Shown: positions 35,140-48,946, counted from the first letter of the stretch. The stretch: DNA of 64,000 bases from Sphagnum magellanicum (GCA_021904315.1 CM038910.1:23942256-24006255); one strand, 5' to 3'. Notes: generated from the sequence alone by a model not told the origin. Program-made: numbers and translations.

Positions 35140-38100
35140 TCATCCAAAATTTTATACCATCCATGAAGGATCATTCATTAATTTTATCAAAAATCATCCC
35201 TGAAATTTTATGTCAATTTTATGACAACTTACCAAAATTGGTCACCATGATTTTGGAGATAAATTTTGAGCAATTTGATGGTAAATAAGTTTTTGGTGCC
35301 GTCAAGTGGTGAAGATGACTTTTGATCGCCATCCAATGTAATGGATATCACTTTTGTTGTTATTTTAATGGTGAGTGTTACTTTTGATTGCCATTGAACA
35401 ATGATGATGATTTAATCCACATCAAGCAATGTCAATTGTTTTGGGTCACCATTAAGTAATGGCCTTCTTATTATCATAATCATTTTTCATATGACCATTT
35501 TAATGACTTTTTAAAAATTGGTTTATTTGCAATGTAAATTTTTTAAAAAAGAAGGTTGTGTGGAAAAAAAAAATTGCACTAAAGGCAACCTTTGCCTCAC
35601 AATTAAAAAAACCCAACGAACATGTTTTTGGTGATGTTGACATGACAACCCACATAAACTTTTAGGAATTAAATAAATTGTTAGAAAATATCTCATGTTC
35701 AATTATATTTCATCTTGTGTTTTATCTGTTAAAGTTTTATTATTGATCTAATGCAAATTCACAAACCATATTTCATAAATTTTCATCCATGGAATTTGGA
35801 TGAATGAAATAAAATTGTGAATGAGTTATATTTCATGGATGACATAAAAATTTTAATGGCATTTCATGGATTTGAACTTTATTTCATCAAGTGAATTTCA
35901 TTTTCCATAGAAATTTATCATTCATCCTTGAAATTTCCTTCATGAAAACTTATGAATGGAAGTTCATGCAATATTCATTCATTGAAAATTCACAAATGAT
36001 ACTCAATGGATGTATGGATAGTTTTGCAATGTATGGACAAATTACAAGGGGATAATGGGTGACCAAGGTGAGATCAAATATGGATTCAATTGAGGTTCAT
36101 CATTATTGAATCATAATGGGCATCTAATGGATGGTGTGTTAGTGGTTGTTGTTTCACTCTAGCCCATGTGGTTTATGGTTCAAAATGAGCAACTAGCATC
36201 CCCAAAGCTCAACAATTCAACTTTTTCCCATGTTTTTCATTGAGTTTTAAGTGTTTCATGGAAACAAGTTGTCACATGAGCTTAAAGCCTTAGCCTAAAG
36301 CTTAGAGTTGGAACTTGGGATGGTAAATTGTCTTTTCCCTTAAACAAATGCAAGTAAAACCTAAGAATTTAACTACAAAATGAATGTTATATAAATAGAC
36401 CTAATAGCAAACATGGGGATGAATGTAAGCATTCATCCTCATTATAGATGCATGATTTTTTCATTCATCTAATGTATGAATGAAAAATATTTGAATTTAA
36501 ATGTTTTTAATAATAGAACTTCCATCAAAATTATGGATGAATGTTTATTTTATCATTAAGCTATTATTGATTGAATTTTTTTTTCACAATTTTAATAAAT
36601 AAGAATTTGATGAAACACAATCTACATCATATGATATATCATTTGTTGAATAATATAATGTAACTTTTGTTATAAATGTATTTGATGGTTATGATTTTAA
36701 ATGCCATTATTTTCAATATGTTTTAATTATATTAATATTATTATGTTAACATTCACCCCATGGTTGTTTATTTATTTTTTATTATTATTATTGCCAGGAA
36801 AATTAACCAAATGTCATTGATAATAGTGGGTTTTTTTTTTTCCCTTTCCAAAGGTGCCAAAACTTCCTTCAAACCTATTTATAAGTGTTGTTGATGACAA
36901 TAAAAGTTTTTTTTTTTCATCCTTTCTTCAAATCTAAGTAATGTTGTTAATGATGATGAATTTTGAATGGTTTAAATGTCTTTAAATTACCTAATGTCAT
37001 TGATGAGATTGGGTTGTTGAAATAAACTAGAATTTAATTTTAGGCATCTTAATTAACTTTTTTTAAACAATCTTCTATTATAAATGACAATGGGGTTTTT
37101 TTAACTAATTATTTATTCTCAAGGTGCCTTAGTTTTTCACAAAATTCATACATAATATTGTTGACAATAATGCAAGGGGGGTTACATTCATCCAATGACA
37201 ATATTTTTTAAAAAATTTAACATTGTTTACAAAAATAATTTTTAAATTTAAAAAAAAAATCATCATCATATTTTCCCCTACTATAACAATTTCATTATCC
37301 ATCATTATTAAATGACATTGAATTTTGAAATATTGATATTTAGACAACAAATGAGAATTGATATAAATAATTTTTAATTAATTAAATTTTTAACCATGGA
37401 TGAATTTCATCCAATGATTTATTTATTTAATCCAAATCATAAATGAAACTCATCCATGCAAAAATGACATTCATCCATATGAAATCATTCATCTATGAAT
37501 ATATTTATCCATGTAGGTGGATTAAAATCACATTAATCTTTAAGTTCCAAGCTCAGGTTTTATGCTCGTGCACAAGCCATGCATCTTCTTTAAATATGGA
37601 TAGTTGAAATTGATGGTGCAAAACAACAAATTGATGTCTATGGTCTAAAGGTAAAAATGTTATAATTTGAAAACAACAATGACAATCAAGTTAGTTATAT
37701 GAACATGGGAATGACAAAAAATAAAAAATTGATGAATTTTTTAAAAAATGTTTAATTAATAATAGGTGGGAAGGTGGTTGGTAAGTGGTAGGTAGGTATA
37801 AAACATTGGAAAAAAAAAGTGCATATCAAAAGTTAGATTTATAAAATGATTTGGAAAAAACATGTTATATTTATTATTTGACACATGGTCAAAATGGATA
37901 TGTTCAACATGATTTGACCAAAATGAATACTTGGTTGGGTTGGATTTTGTCACTTTTGTGTGGTTTTTTACTAGTTTTCCTCATCAAATAAGCAATGAAT
38001 TCTTATAGTGATGGAATTGGGAACAAATTAAAGTGAACTTGGTAAAATAATTTAATAATTGGTCTTATGGATGAACATTCATGGATAAAATTTGATGAAT

Positions 38101-38321
38101 TTTAATGATGAAATGAAGATCATCCATCAAATTTTATTTCATCCATGAAAATTATCGAAATATCTTCCATGATTTGTAATATGAAAACATGAGATTAGGT
38201 AGGACTACAATCCAATCTAGTGACAATTTGTGATTAGCAAAACTCATGCCACCTATTATGTCATGTTCCTTTGTCACATGACTAACTTTTACCCCTAACC
38301 CCAAAATTGTAATGATATATA

Positions 38322-38355
<34 letters not shown>

Positions 38356-38560
38356 AGCATTAAACAAGAATGGAATCTTTAAATCAACATGATTAACACA
38401 AAGAACTAACGTAACATGTAAACAAGATTTTAAGAATGAAGTTTAAATAAACTTTCATGAATGAAATGAAAATTTAACCAATATTTCATAATGAGTTTTA
38501 TGGCATATTGAAATTTCATGATGTATTATCCATGAAAGTGTATAAATTTTATCCATTAGA
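35140..38560. repeat. AT-rich block full of ATTCATCCATGAAA-like motifs
   Basis: Words of the type TTTCATCCATG, CATGGATGAAAT and ATTCATCCATG recur many times in both orientations (for example near 35150, 35790-35960, 36430-36540, 37390-37510, 38070-38165, 38455-38550). They look like a degenerate inverted-repeat family. A TA microsatellite lies at about 38330-38355. No gene is seen. Confidence 0.5.
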
Positions 38561-41560
38561 ATTTGAGTTTTATTCATTTCCTTCGCTTCATAACAAAGGT
38601 GAAAAGAATGGGCCATTTGCCTAATTGTCTCCACCTCACAAAAACATGCAAATTGAATCAAGTGGTTGGACCTAATTCCTTTTGTTTCAAGATGAAGAGA
38701 ATTAGGTGGTCATTTGATTGTCTCCACCTCACAACAAATGTGTGAAGTGAATCCCACTATTTCATTCGTGTGGAGTATCAAGCAATCATATGATTCTTAT
38801 TGTACTCACAATGTGTGGTGGAAAAACATAAAACCCAAAAACATGTTATAGTTGTAATTGATGACTTTTGCTAGATGTTCAAATGAGATAGGAATATAAA
38901 ATCTTACAATCTCATGTACATGGAAATTTTTTTCTATTCACTATATTTACAATTAATTATATGGACACACATATTTGCACCTTAAAGGATATGCATTGGT
39001 CTTGGACATTACAAGGGTGCAAAATTGACATCAATATATTGGTGCTTTTGGACTTGAAAATCACATTATTATAGTTTTCAACTTATTATGAAGGTCTTTG
39101 AAAACGCTAAATTGTTTTTTTTTAATCCCTTTGCACAATGTTTTAAAGACCTTGGACTATGTGGGGTTTTTGGCCAATAAAAGACATTTTGCTTCATGTT
39201 AAATAATCCAATGTCCACATTTTAATGTCAAGTCATGTTATGAAGGATGTCATGATGCATGGGGTTGAAAACTTAACATGTACAGAGATGAAATCATTGG
39301 ATGCACTTTTCAACAAGACCAATGATGACATTCAAAATCATTGTTTTGGTTACAAGGATGGTCTTTTGCAAATTGAATTATTTCATTTGCATAGGTTAAA
39401 AAGTCACCTAAGTGATGCCAAGGTTTTTGGAATTGGAAGGAGGAGGTGGTATGTAAGGAAATCTGTCATTTTGAATCAATGGAATTACAATTGTTAAGGG
39501 GTGGATGATTACGTGTGGCCTTAAGGAACTTGCTCTTGATGAGAATCTTAGTGAAAATCATGTCAAAGTAACAATATATGGAATTGCCAAATCACAAATC
39601 ACAAATTATGTCCATTTGGATATATGAACATTGATACAAACAATTTTTGATGGATGTTATCATTGGTCATTGTTTTCTTCTTATGATCAACATCACATGT
39701 TGGAAGATGATGAGGAAAAAAACAATTGGTGTAAGTAAAAAATTTAATACACGATTGTTAAAAGAACACATAAAGATTCAAATGTGGATAGTTTTGTTTC
39801 AAAGATTGAAAAACCTTTGTATGATGAGCCACTATAATGCGAGCACATGCATATGTTGTTGTATAAACTAAAACTAACACTTTCCTTGTCATAAAACATC
39901 TATCATCAAACAATAATTTTGGGACTTGTTATTTGGAAATAAAATATCCCATGTCTTGGATGTTCCAAACATGTTGCATGAAAGAATAATAATAATAAAT
40001 GAAAGTTCATGAAAATACAAGGAAAGGGTATTCATGAAATTTTTAGTACACTATCATTGGGTTGGCACAATTTATTTACATGTCATATAAGCAAGAAAAA
40101 TAACATGTATAGACATAAGCCACAAGGCAACATTGGGATGAAGAAACAACATTGTGTAATTAAGCAAGTGAAATCCAATGTTCAATCATTCATTGAGCAA
40201 TGCCTTGATATAATGCTACATGAAATGAAAAGAAGTGGAAATGGTTGACAAAACATTCACCTTCTAATTCCAAACACATGGAAATGTATTCGAGAATGGA
40301 ACAATGAGGTATGCCAAATCTCACACATATGTATACTTTTCCTGTTGATTAACAATTATGTAAATATGAGATGCTACATAAAATTAGTTCTAACAATTTT
40401 CATTATCATATGTGTGTGATTATAGATTAACAAGGAACTAAAATATTGATAGAATCTCTTAATATGTTATGAGCTAATTGAAAAGGAAACATCATCTCAA
40501 TGTGGATGTCTAAAAAAAAGGCTCGACCTTTTCCAAATGCATAGTTTAAGAGTCATTGAAAAAAATGAATTCTAAAGTTGGAAAAAGAAAAGTTAATGAC
40601 AACGAACACAAATTGAAACTCAAAAGGCATAACAAGATATTGTCATATAAGTAATTTTTTCTTAGTTGGAAAGCAAATCCATTCAATCAAAGGAGGAGTT
40701 CTTGTGCATCATTCGTAGTAAAATCGATCATTGCAAGATTCATTACCAAGTTTCCAAGAGAAAAACAAAACGGTTGCTAGGGTTGGTCAATTTCCAATGA
40801 CATTCGCCAACATGATTGTTCATGGGCATGGGGATAAGACACTTGTTCAATATTCCAATAAATTTTGAACAAGTGACCCTATTTCATTATTGGATTGCTT
40901 TTACATTTGTTAAAAGCTTTGGGGATGGAGGTAATTTGTAAGTCGAATTTTTTTAATATTTTTTTTGGATGATTTCAACCTCCATTTTTATTTTACATTG
41001 AAAACACATTTTTTATTGAATCATTATTAAACTAATAACGTGCTTTAACATTTGCTCCTTCCCACCCTTTGTACATATGACCCTCACATAATATTTACAT
41101 AATTTTAAAAAATACCACAAATTTACAATTTATGATTTATGAAACAAAATAAATAAATAAATAATTGAATACCATAAATAATATTGAAATGATTCCATTA
41201 TGGTTGTTTCCACGTGCATTTTCCTATTCTTATGTTTTGCATTCGCATCTATTCCTTTGTTAATAATCTTTTGAATAATGTCAACATATTCACATGAAGC
41301 CTAATTAAATAACGCATGCTCATATGTCAATAACATAACATGTTGAAATAACGTTGATACAAATGAGTTTTGACCAATGCGTAATAATGATATGATGCAA
41401 TGTGTAACAAAAAAATAAGTTCTCCTTATTTGCACCAAAACTAAAAGCATTGACAAAAGAAGAAAAAATCATATATTCTTGCGGAGCAAGAAAAAAATCC
41501 AAGTGTTCTTAAAACAAGAGATATTAATACATGCCAATATTAAACAATCAATTTTCATTT
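38561..41560. other. AT-rich, decayed, no identifiable gene
   Basis: Scattered open stretches (39225-39497, 39647-39871, 40009-40248 on the plus strand) of ordinary amino-acid make-up are separated by stops and may be one decayed coding unit. I could not assign a family. Confidence 0.35.
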
Positions 41561-41564
41561 CTCT

Positions 41565-42620
41565 AGAATTTAAATCAACTTTTTGAGCAAACAACTTGGC
41601 TAGCATGTACTAATTGTCGATTGTCCCTTTGCATTGCGCCCTAGATGTCATGTAATGGTTGGAATTTTGAAAATCCAACTTGGTAGGTTGCAGGTCTTTT
41701 CTTGTTTTCTTTTCTTTGAGATGAGTTTTGAAGCCTTTTTTATGTGAGGGCTTGTGTGCATTGAGGTTGAATTTAAGTTGATACAATTTACCATGCAATT
41801 GGGGGTTTTTTTTTTTTCCCCCACACAAAAAGAATGGGCGAGGAGAGGGGACTAGAAAGAAAAAATGTAATTTTTTAACTGCAGTTTGTGATTAAAAAAT
41901 AGTTGCCAAGAACATTAACAATAAAAATTACATGGGTTGGATAAGGCTTGCTTTACACTAGGAGTCAGGGCCAAAAAAACTTGGGGCCAACTTTGAGCAT
42001 TTTTGGGTTGCAAATTGTCCCCAAGTTACTAATAAATGCTAGAAGATTGGCCCCAGGGGTTGCAAATTGGCCTGCCAAATTTGATGGTCTCCTTTTTTCA
42101 GCCTTGGGGCCAATACAAGGCCATAAAGTTCATCATTTATTAGTACTTGGGGCAGATTGAAAAGTTTTTTTTTCTATTTCAGTGACCCTTGACTCCTAGT
42201 GTAAAGCCTTTGGGGCTGATTTCAACTTTTGCACTAATAGGAATGTTGGATTTGGGTTCAACATTGGTCCTGACTCTTAGTGTAAAGTGGGCCTAAGTGT
42301 AGTCGCATGTAACATATAGTCACATTTGCTAACCTCATTGTGATGTCGACACAAAATCAACAAATGAAATATATAATAAATGGATACACTTTTATTGGAG
42401 GACCAATTATATAACCCTTGTGATTATTTCCCATTATTTGTGACTAAATTATAATCTAGTTATCAGAGGCATGAATAACAATGTAATGCAAATGCAAGTT
42501 GAATTAAATATTGAAAATTTACTCAAGAATATGCTGTTGATTAAAAAAGTTTTAAAAAATAAAATCCTGAAAAGGCACTTTTTCATGCCTCACATGAGAA
42601 AGGGTCAAACAAATTTTAGT
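41565..42620. repeat. dispersed repeat, copy 2, split by a MITE
   Basis: Same sequence as 15465-16060 on both sides of the inserted MITE. The left block runs to about 41940 (ACATGGGTTGGATAA). The right block resumes near 42410 (ACCCTTGTGATTATTTCCCATTATTTGTGAC). About 110 bp between the MITE and that point have no match in copy 1. Confidence 0.75.
41945..42294. mobile_element. MITE, PIF/Harbinger-like, nested in the dispersed repeat
   Basis: Terminal inverted repeats of about 28 bp: left GGCTTGCTTTACACTAGGAG (41945 on), right the inverse of GCCCACTTTACACTAAGAG (42266-42294). Possible target duplication TAA on both sides. A third copy of the terminal motif, TGACTCCTAGTGTAAAGCC, lies inside at about 42188, suggesting a composite or rearranged element. 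About 350 bp, no coding capacity. Confidence 0.75.
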
Positions 42621-43300
42621 TTGCAATTGTTCAAGGGACAACTTATGAAACTTAAAATTGTCCTACTTAAATCAATGACAACAAGTTTCTTACACCTTGC
42701 AAATCAGTGATGTAAATAATGACTAGGCACACGTACATCATCATATTTGGATATTCTAAAAAAAGTATGAATTATATTTAATTATGAAATATTTAAATTG
42801 ACATTATATAAACTTGGATTAATCCCAAGTTCATTGGGTTCTAAACACAAAACAGCATGGAGCAATTGCGTAACTATTTCTTTTGCAAAAAGATTGGAAT
42901 TTTTTTTGGGGAAATGGGTTTTTTATAATGGAAGTTGCCACATTATGAGCGGAAAAAAAGTCTATAATCGTTATATTTAAAGAATAGGATCCAATAAGTC
43001 TCCAAATTGGAGGAGGAATCTTAGATTTTTCTACTTCCCCTTGGGACTACTAGCCCAATTTGGCTAAACCCTCTCATGCATGATTGCCAACAAACTTCAC
43101 AAATTTGGGGGAAAAAAAAAAGAAAACCTTAGTAATTTTGACTAATTTTGCTCATTTTTTTGGAAAAGTTTGATAAATTTTTGACATCATAAAAATGAAA
43201 AATAACACACAGTTGCGAACCTTACAGCGCCGTAGCGAGGAAGACTCCCTATACAGGAAACAGCAGTGTTTTTTTAAAACAAAATTTCCCCTTTTTAACA
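42621..43300. other. AT-rich spacer, nothing recognised
   Basis: No repeat or gene structure seen. Base composition becomes visibly more GC-rich at about 43200, where the duplicated HNL leader starts. Confidence 0.4.
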
Positions 43301-43369
43301 AAAAATGGGGCCTACGCAGGACGCGGCAAGAGACGGAAGGAAGGAGAAATGCGGCGTCTCGATGAGCTG

Positions 43370-43979
43370 ACTACGTTTTCCACCTCCCAACAGGTGACTT
43401 TTAGATGCAGCATTCTCCCTTGCGCAACAACCAATTGCTTTCTGTCTGGGTACTGGCGTACCTGCAACTTGTAGAACTTTTGGTTCCTGTTTCCTCTTCC
43501 GACATTTTTTTTCGCTCCGGCCACTGTCTGTCAATTCCTTTTTCGCGCGGGTTTGTTCTACACAATGTGCAGCTTGTTTCGGAGATGTGACGATTGCCGT
43601 TGCATATTGTAAACCTCCGTGTACAATTCACCATAGGTTGGGGGTTTGTTGAAGTTTGACGAGGTCCCGTGTGTCTTGCTGTTCTCGACCAGTGTTTCCC
43701 CTGGTAGGGTATAATAGAACCAGTGGTCGAGCTTCATGCAGCTTCACTGAACTGTACTGTCCAATGTGGTGTGGAGAGTACAGAAGATCAGTCTTCTGGG
43801 TCTCGGTGTTGTGTCGTAAGTTCTGGAAGTGGAACATCCACGGAAAAATCACATGATAGGTGTATTGCTAAGTTCGATAGTTTTCAGTACCGCGTCAATA
43901 GCTCCCAACTCTCGGTGTTTTGAAGGTTTGCTATTAATTTTCGACTCTGACGACTCTGGAGTCTGCACGCTCGCAGCCG
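43370..43979 (+). promoter_or_regulatory. 5' leader and promoter region of HNL pseudogene (unit B)
   Basis: Aligns with 49460-50099 upstream of the intact gene: GTTTTCCACCTCCC, GGTTTG..CTACACAATGTG-like, GTTGAAG.TTTGA.GAGGTCCCG, CTTCACTGAACTGTA.TGTCCA. Strong conservation between copies implies both were duplicated with their control regions. Confidence 0.65.
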
Positions 43980-46900
43980 ATGACCATCTTCCTGGTATGC
44001 TACCAGCTTGCAAGCAACTTTATTTTCTAGGGCATCTACAAAACCACAATTGGTGATATTTGTGCTAGATGGACTCCTACCGTCATGTTTTCTTGTTGGT
44101 TGTGCATTGATTGTTTGCTGAACACTTGGAATCTGGTGGATCAGTTGAGAAAATTGCTCTCCAATGTCACTTGAAGTTTTAGTTTTGAGAGTTCCTGAAA
44201 TCACATTCCAGAACGAGGGAGTGCTACCTGTTGTTGCTCAAGGACCTTGAACTATTTGAAGGCTTGTCTTCGACAGATTGCCTTTGCATGAGCAGGATTA
44301 AACCTCCCTCTATGGGCCCAATTTTTGAGGTACTAAGCATATGAGTTTCTTTTTGAAGAGATTGTGGTGTTGTTCAAATTCAACAGCAAGTTTTCAGCAT
44401 GTCATCTGTTAATGGCTATTCCTTCTTATGGTGCTTCCAGACTCAAGAATTTCAGATATTGTTCCTGATGATGCAACAATTAGGGGTGCTGGACTCTGTT
44501 TCTTTAGGTATTTTTGGCTGAACATATCTTGCTTAGGGTCTAATGATTTGTGAACTTTTGCTCACAGACAAGTAGTTCTTTGTTTAAGAGTCAACAAATG
44601 TCTACTAATCATATCAGCAGATCCAATCACTCAAGGGCTAAAAACCATTTGAACAAAATATTATGTATTGCTTTCTCACCCTGCAGGTTTTTTCCAAATA
44701 ATGTATAGAGTCTGACTTTTAGAGTGGTACTGTATATGTATCTGTGGCTAGGTGACAGAGGCTTCAAATTGACTCTGTATTGTTTGATTGGGAGTTGAGA
44801 GAAGAGTTCAACAATGTGCGACAGGGTATGATATTTGGAAGTGCACAAGTTTGTCAGGGATTGAATGAAAGGAAAATGGATGCTTGAGAGCAACACCGCC
44901 ATTTGTATGGCAGCTCCCAACATGCTGTTTTTCACCTATCAATTGAATGAAGAATGAAAAGCCATTAGTTCTTGAGAGCAACACCCCTCCTCTTATATGT
45001 TATGAGAGCCACTTATACAAGCAGTGAGGATTTTTGGATTGCTCTCAGCTCTTAAAAATAAAATTGAACGGCAGTTTACCAATTAATGACACTACTAAGG
45101 CACATGGTATGTATGAGTGTTACCATATCGAGGATTTATGTATAACCGATAAGCGATCTTGATCATCATGGTCACTAGTTCTGTGAGTTCCTTTCACCTT
45201 GCAGATTGGTCCAGTCTGTGATACTAATTTATTTCCAAGCATTTTGGTTGGAATTGCCCATTCTATTACATTCATAAATCAATTGGTGGCCTGTCCTCTC
45301 AGCAATTTCAGATGCTTACTTGTGCTGTGAGTTGGATTTTGGTTATTGCACAATGTTTTGAATGTGGAATTTTTGTGGCAGAGTGATTGCCCAGTGCATC
45401 AGCTATGGCCGCCTTTGGGAGGCAAGCAAAGGACTGAATTGGATGTGGTGTTGTTCCATGGGCTCCAATTAACTGCAAATGACACTAGTGATGCCTCGAG
45501 TAGCAAATGGACACAACGAGGTCATGATGATGTATGTTGACCTCAAAAATGGCTGCTGTTTGATTTGGGGGAAGCTGTGTGCATTTTCTCCGTATCATAC
45601 AATGCACATGTAGTAACCTCCCCTCATGATCACGTATCAGAGATTGCACATAACCTATTCCAGAATCTCATGAATCCTAGGTACAAAGTCACCTCTGTTT
45701 GATTGTCAAAATGGCATGCTTGGGCAAATGTAGTGGTTTCACTCACAAATATATCAAGCAACTAAAATTTTCAGATATAAGATTTGTAACCCAACCATTT
45801 GGTCATCTCTCAATTGCATAGAAAATCTGTATGCTTATCAGTGGTACTATATCAGCCAATTATAGATGGTGTTGCAATGCTTCCTGAAAAATGAACATAG
45901 GACAGTAATGTATTGTGCAGATTGAATGGAATCATCCTTATTTGTGAAAATACACTAAGTTTTTAAAGATTGGTGTTTCAAAGCTACAGTGCAGTGTCCA
46001 AAAGTGTTTTTGAGTAATGTGAGGGGGGTCGCCTTCTATGCTGTTCCACATGCTGGATCAAGCAAATTTGCTGAGTATGTGAAGATGTTGTTGAGATGCA
46101 ACAACTGACATCATCCTGGAATAATGGATAACATTCAACCCTGGCAACAAGATATGGAAGAGTTATCAGTGGATTTTGATGACATTGTCAATGAAAACAA
46201 AATCAATATATATGCTTTTTGTGAGGGCAGGCCAATGGAGCAAGTGGTATGTATGTGTTGGATGAAATGGATTTTTTCAACCAAACACCCGTGATGATTT
46301 GATGTTGTTTGGCGCTGACATGTGCTCTATGACTGGACTAGCAAATTTTAGTGGATTTTAGCTCAGCACAACGATCAGCAGGAAATAATTCCTACAAGGT
46401 TGAGGATGCCGATCACATGGAGGTCTGCAAGCCCCCAAGTAAAGAACATCCCAGCTATGGGTTGTTTCTACAATTTATCATTACTTGCGTACAGGTGAGT
46501 TTTAATAACCTAGTTTGTTCGATTACCTACTCTATAAAATACAATTAAATTTTCTGTTAGGAGGTAAGCAAGTATGCTTGAGATTTTGATGAATTATGAT
46601 AGTGTAAAGTAAATGCCCCATGCAAATTTCCTGGTATAGAGTATTCACCTTAAGTCAGTAATGATGTATTAATATTTTTTCTTTGAGCAATTAATGGGCT
46701 GACCTTTTGATAGTTGTATGTTGATTCTGAAGGTGGCACGAGAATGTGATCAAGCTTTACAAGAGGTTCATGACTTGCCTCAATCAATGCTTGGTCTGGA
46801 GAGCTATGCGAAGAGGGTAGAAACATTGGTAACCTCAGAAGGAAGTGATGCAGCTCCTCAATATGTGGGAGTATGGGGCATGGGTGGAGTTGGGAAAACT

Positions 46901-47693
46901 CTTCTTCTTCAAACACTGTATGGGAGCGCAAAGGTACATGGTCAAGGAGCCAAGTTCATTTGGCGCACAATGGGGCAAACTCCTGACATAATGGCCCTAT
47001 ATCGGAGCCTAAGTGAAGAACTGGGTCTCAAACCAGAATTGAATGTGAACACAGAGGATTACAAGCTCAAATTACACTTTCAGTTCAGATGGAAACGAGT
47101 GTTCCTGGTTTTTGGATGATGTTTGGCAAGACAAAACATTTGATTTACTTGACTTAGCCAAGGGAAAAGGAAGTGTCACATTGTTGAGCACTAGAAACCA
47201 GTCTTTATTGGAAAGAGGAAGTCCACAGATAAGCCAAGAGCATATGACTCCTCTTTTAAAGGAGGATAGTTGGAGCCTCTTTTGTATGCGTGCATTCAGA
47301 GCACCATCCAATGTTCCATGTGAATTAGAGGCATTGGCACAATCCATGGCTGAGGAGTGCCGAGGTCTTCTGTTAGCTCTCAAGGTTATAGGCAGAGCAA
47401 CACCTGAACTTCAATGGGAGCCACTACTGAAGAAGCTAAGGGAATCACACTTGCAAGAGAGGACTGTTGAAGACGAGTTGTATGAACGTTTGAAGCTTGG
47501 CTATGATTTCCTCTCTAAGGATGATTGGCACTTGAAGGACTGTTTTCTTTACTTTGCAACATTTCTTGAGGATTGTCAGATTTACTTTGAAGACATTTTG
47601 TGGCATTGGATAAGGGAGGGGTTGGTTCCTGGAAATGGTGGAGATGATTGTAGAGTGGATGCATTTTCCTTGTTAAATAAGTTGTGGAAACAA

Positions 47694-48740
47694 TCTTCTT
47701 ATATATTAAAGCGACAGTGGTGTCTGTCTGTCTGTGTGGGCAGTGCCTAAAAAAATTTTCCAGGGCGGCCAGGGCAGACACCTGCCCACAGCAGGTCATT
47801 TTTAGTTACGCCTGAAAAAGCAACAGTCACTGCCCGTTCCTTGTGGAGCTTCCCTAGATGTAACTTCCCAAGATGTAACTAACTCCACAGAAAAAAGAAA
47901 TCAGGGGCAGTCTGATTTTTTGAGGCAAAAGATTTGGTAGACTAGAAAAAAATATTTAGGCATTGGACAGCCCAAAATCTTTTTTTTTTTTTTTTTTGTA
48001 TTGACCAAGACTACCTTTTTTTTCTTTTAGCTATTGTCCGTACCGATTAAGGGGACGGATGAAATGTTCATCTGGCTTGATGATGGGACGGATTTAGGGG
48101 AAGATCAGAAAAAAATATTTAGGCCTTGGACAGCCCAGAATCAATTTTAATTTTTTTTGTATTGACCAAGATTACCTTTTTTTTCTTTTAGTTACTGTTT
48201 GTTCCAATTTCCCGATTAAGGGGAGGGATGAAATGTCCGTCCGGCTTGATGACGAGACAGATTTAGAAGAAGACCAGAAAAAAAATATTTAAGCCTTGGA
48301 CAGCCCAGAATCAATTTTATTTTGTTTTTGTATTGACCAAAATTACCTTTTTTTTCTTTTAGCTACTATCCATCCCAATTAAGGGGATGGATGAAATGTC
48401 CGTTCGGCTTGATGACGGGATGGATTTAGGGGAAGACCAAAAAAAAAATATTTAGGCCTTGAACAGCCCAGAATTTATTTATTTATTTTTTTATTGACCA
48501 AGATTATCTTTTTTTTCTTTTAGCTATTGTCCGTCCCAATTAAGGGGATGGATGAAATGTTCGTCCGGCTTGGTGACGGGACAAATTTTGGGGAAGCTTT
48601 TTTTCTTTTAGCTACTGTCCGTCCGGTTGGATGATCACAAAATAATAATAAAAATAAAAAACACATAACAATAAAAAAATAAAAAGGTTAAAAGTTTCCG
48701 GGGGACTTCACAGTGACCGAAGGTCACGAGCACCCACTAG
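47694..48740 (+). mobile_element. non-autonomous Helitron, 1,047 bp
   Basis: Begins TCTTCTTATATATTAAAG and ends with a hairpin GTGACC-GAA-GGTCAC (48713-48727), then GAGCACCCACTAG, the standard Helitron 3' end (hairpin, about 10-13 bases, CTRR). It sits between A and T (CAA/TCATTC) with no target duplication. Removing it on paper gives the same spacing as unit C at the same place. No Rep/helicase gene. The middle is a tandem array (next entry). Confidence 0.93.
47930..48620. repeat. tandem array inside the Helitron, unit about 165 bp
   Basis: GGACAGCCCA recurs at about 47965, 48128, 48298 and 48461 (the last as GAACAGCCCA), spacing 163, 170 and 163. Each unit also has TTTTTTTCTTTTAGCTA, ATTAAGGGGA.GGATGAAATG and CGGCTTGATGACGG. 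A truncated last unit ends near 48620. Such minisatellites are common inside non-autonomous Helitrons. Confidence 0.85.
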
Positions 48741-48946
48741 TCATTCATTAAGTGACATAAAGAGGGTGATTCAGACGGAGGGGATTTACTGAGGTTCAAG
48801 GTACATGATGTGATGAGAGACTTGACTTTCTACGTACTGGAAAAGGATTGTGGCACACCCCCTAGAAAACAGCTTTAATTTTATTGAGCAGGTCAAAATT
48901 TGGAAGAAATCCCCAAGAAGTGTACAGCAATATCGGAAACTTTAAT

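Larger units (their letters stand above)
43980..48945 (+). pseudogene. hydrolase-NBS-LRR pseudogene (unit B), split by a Helitron
   Basis: Exon 1 ATGACCATCTTCCTG (43980-43994), exon 2 from 45382, exon 3 remnant about 45917-46248, exon 4 about 46346-46493, NB-ARC from about 46735. Damage: TGA in place of a tryptophan codon at 45538-45540; most of the GHSFGG nucleophile segment of exon 3 is lost; one extra T near 47115 breaks kinase-2 (VFLV..DDVW); the Helitron sits at 47694-48740; a stop follows near 48877, and matching sequence ends near 48945 without any LRR. P-loop GMGGVGKTLLLQTL is intact. Closest relative is unit C, with few differences per exon. Confidence 0.93.

Noticed and set aside
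43295-44204. Open frames in the HNL leader as extra N-terminal domain
   Set aside because: A conserved stretch (DDHLPG-like) exists in both copies, but the frames differ upstream and the splice donor fits an MTISL start; treated as leader.
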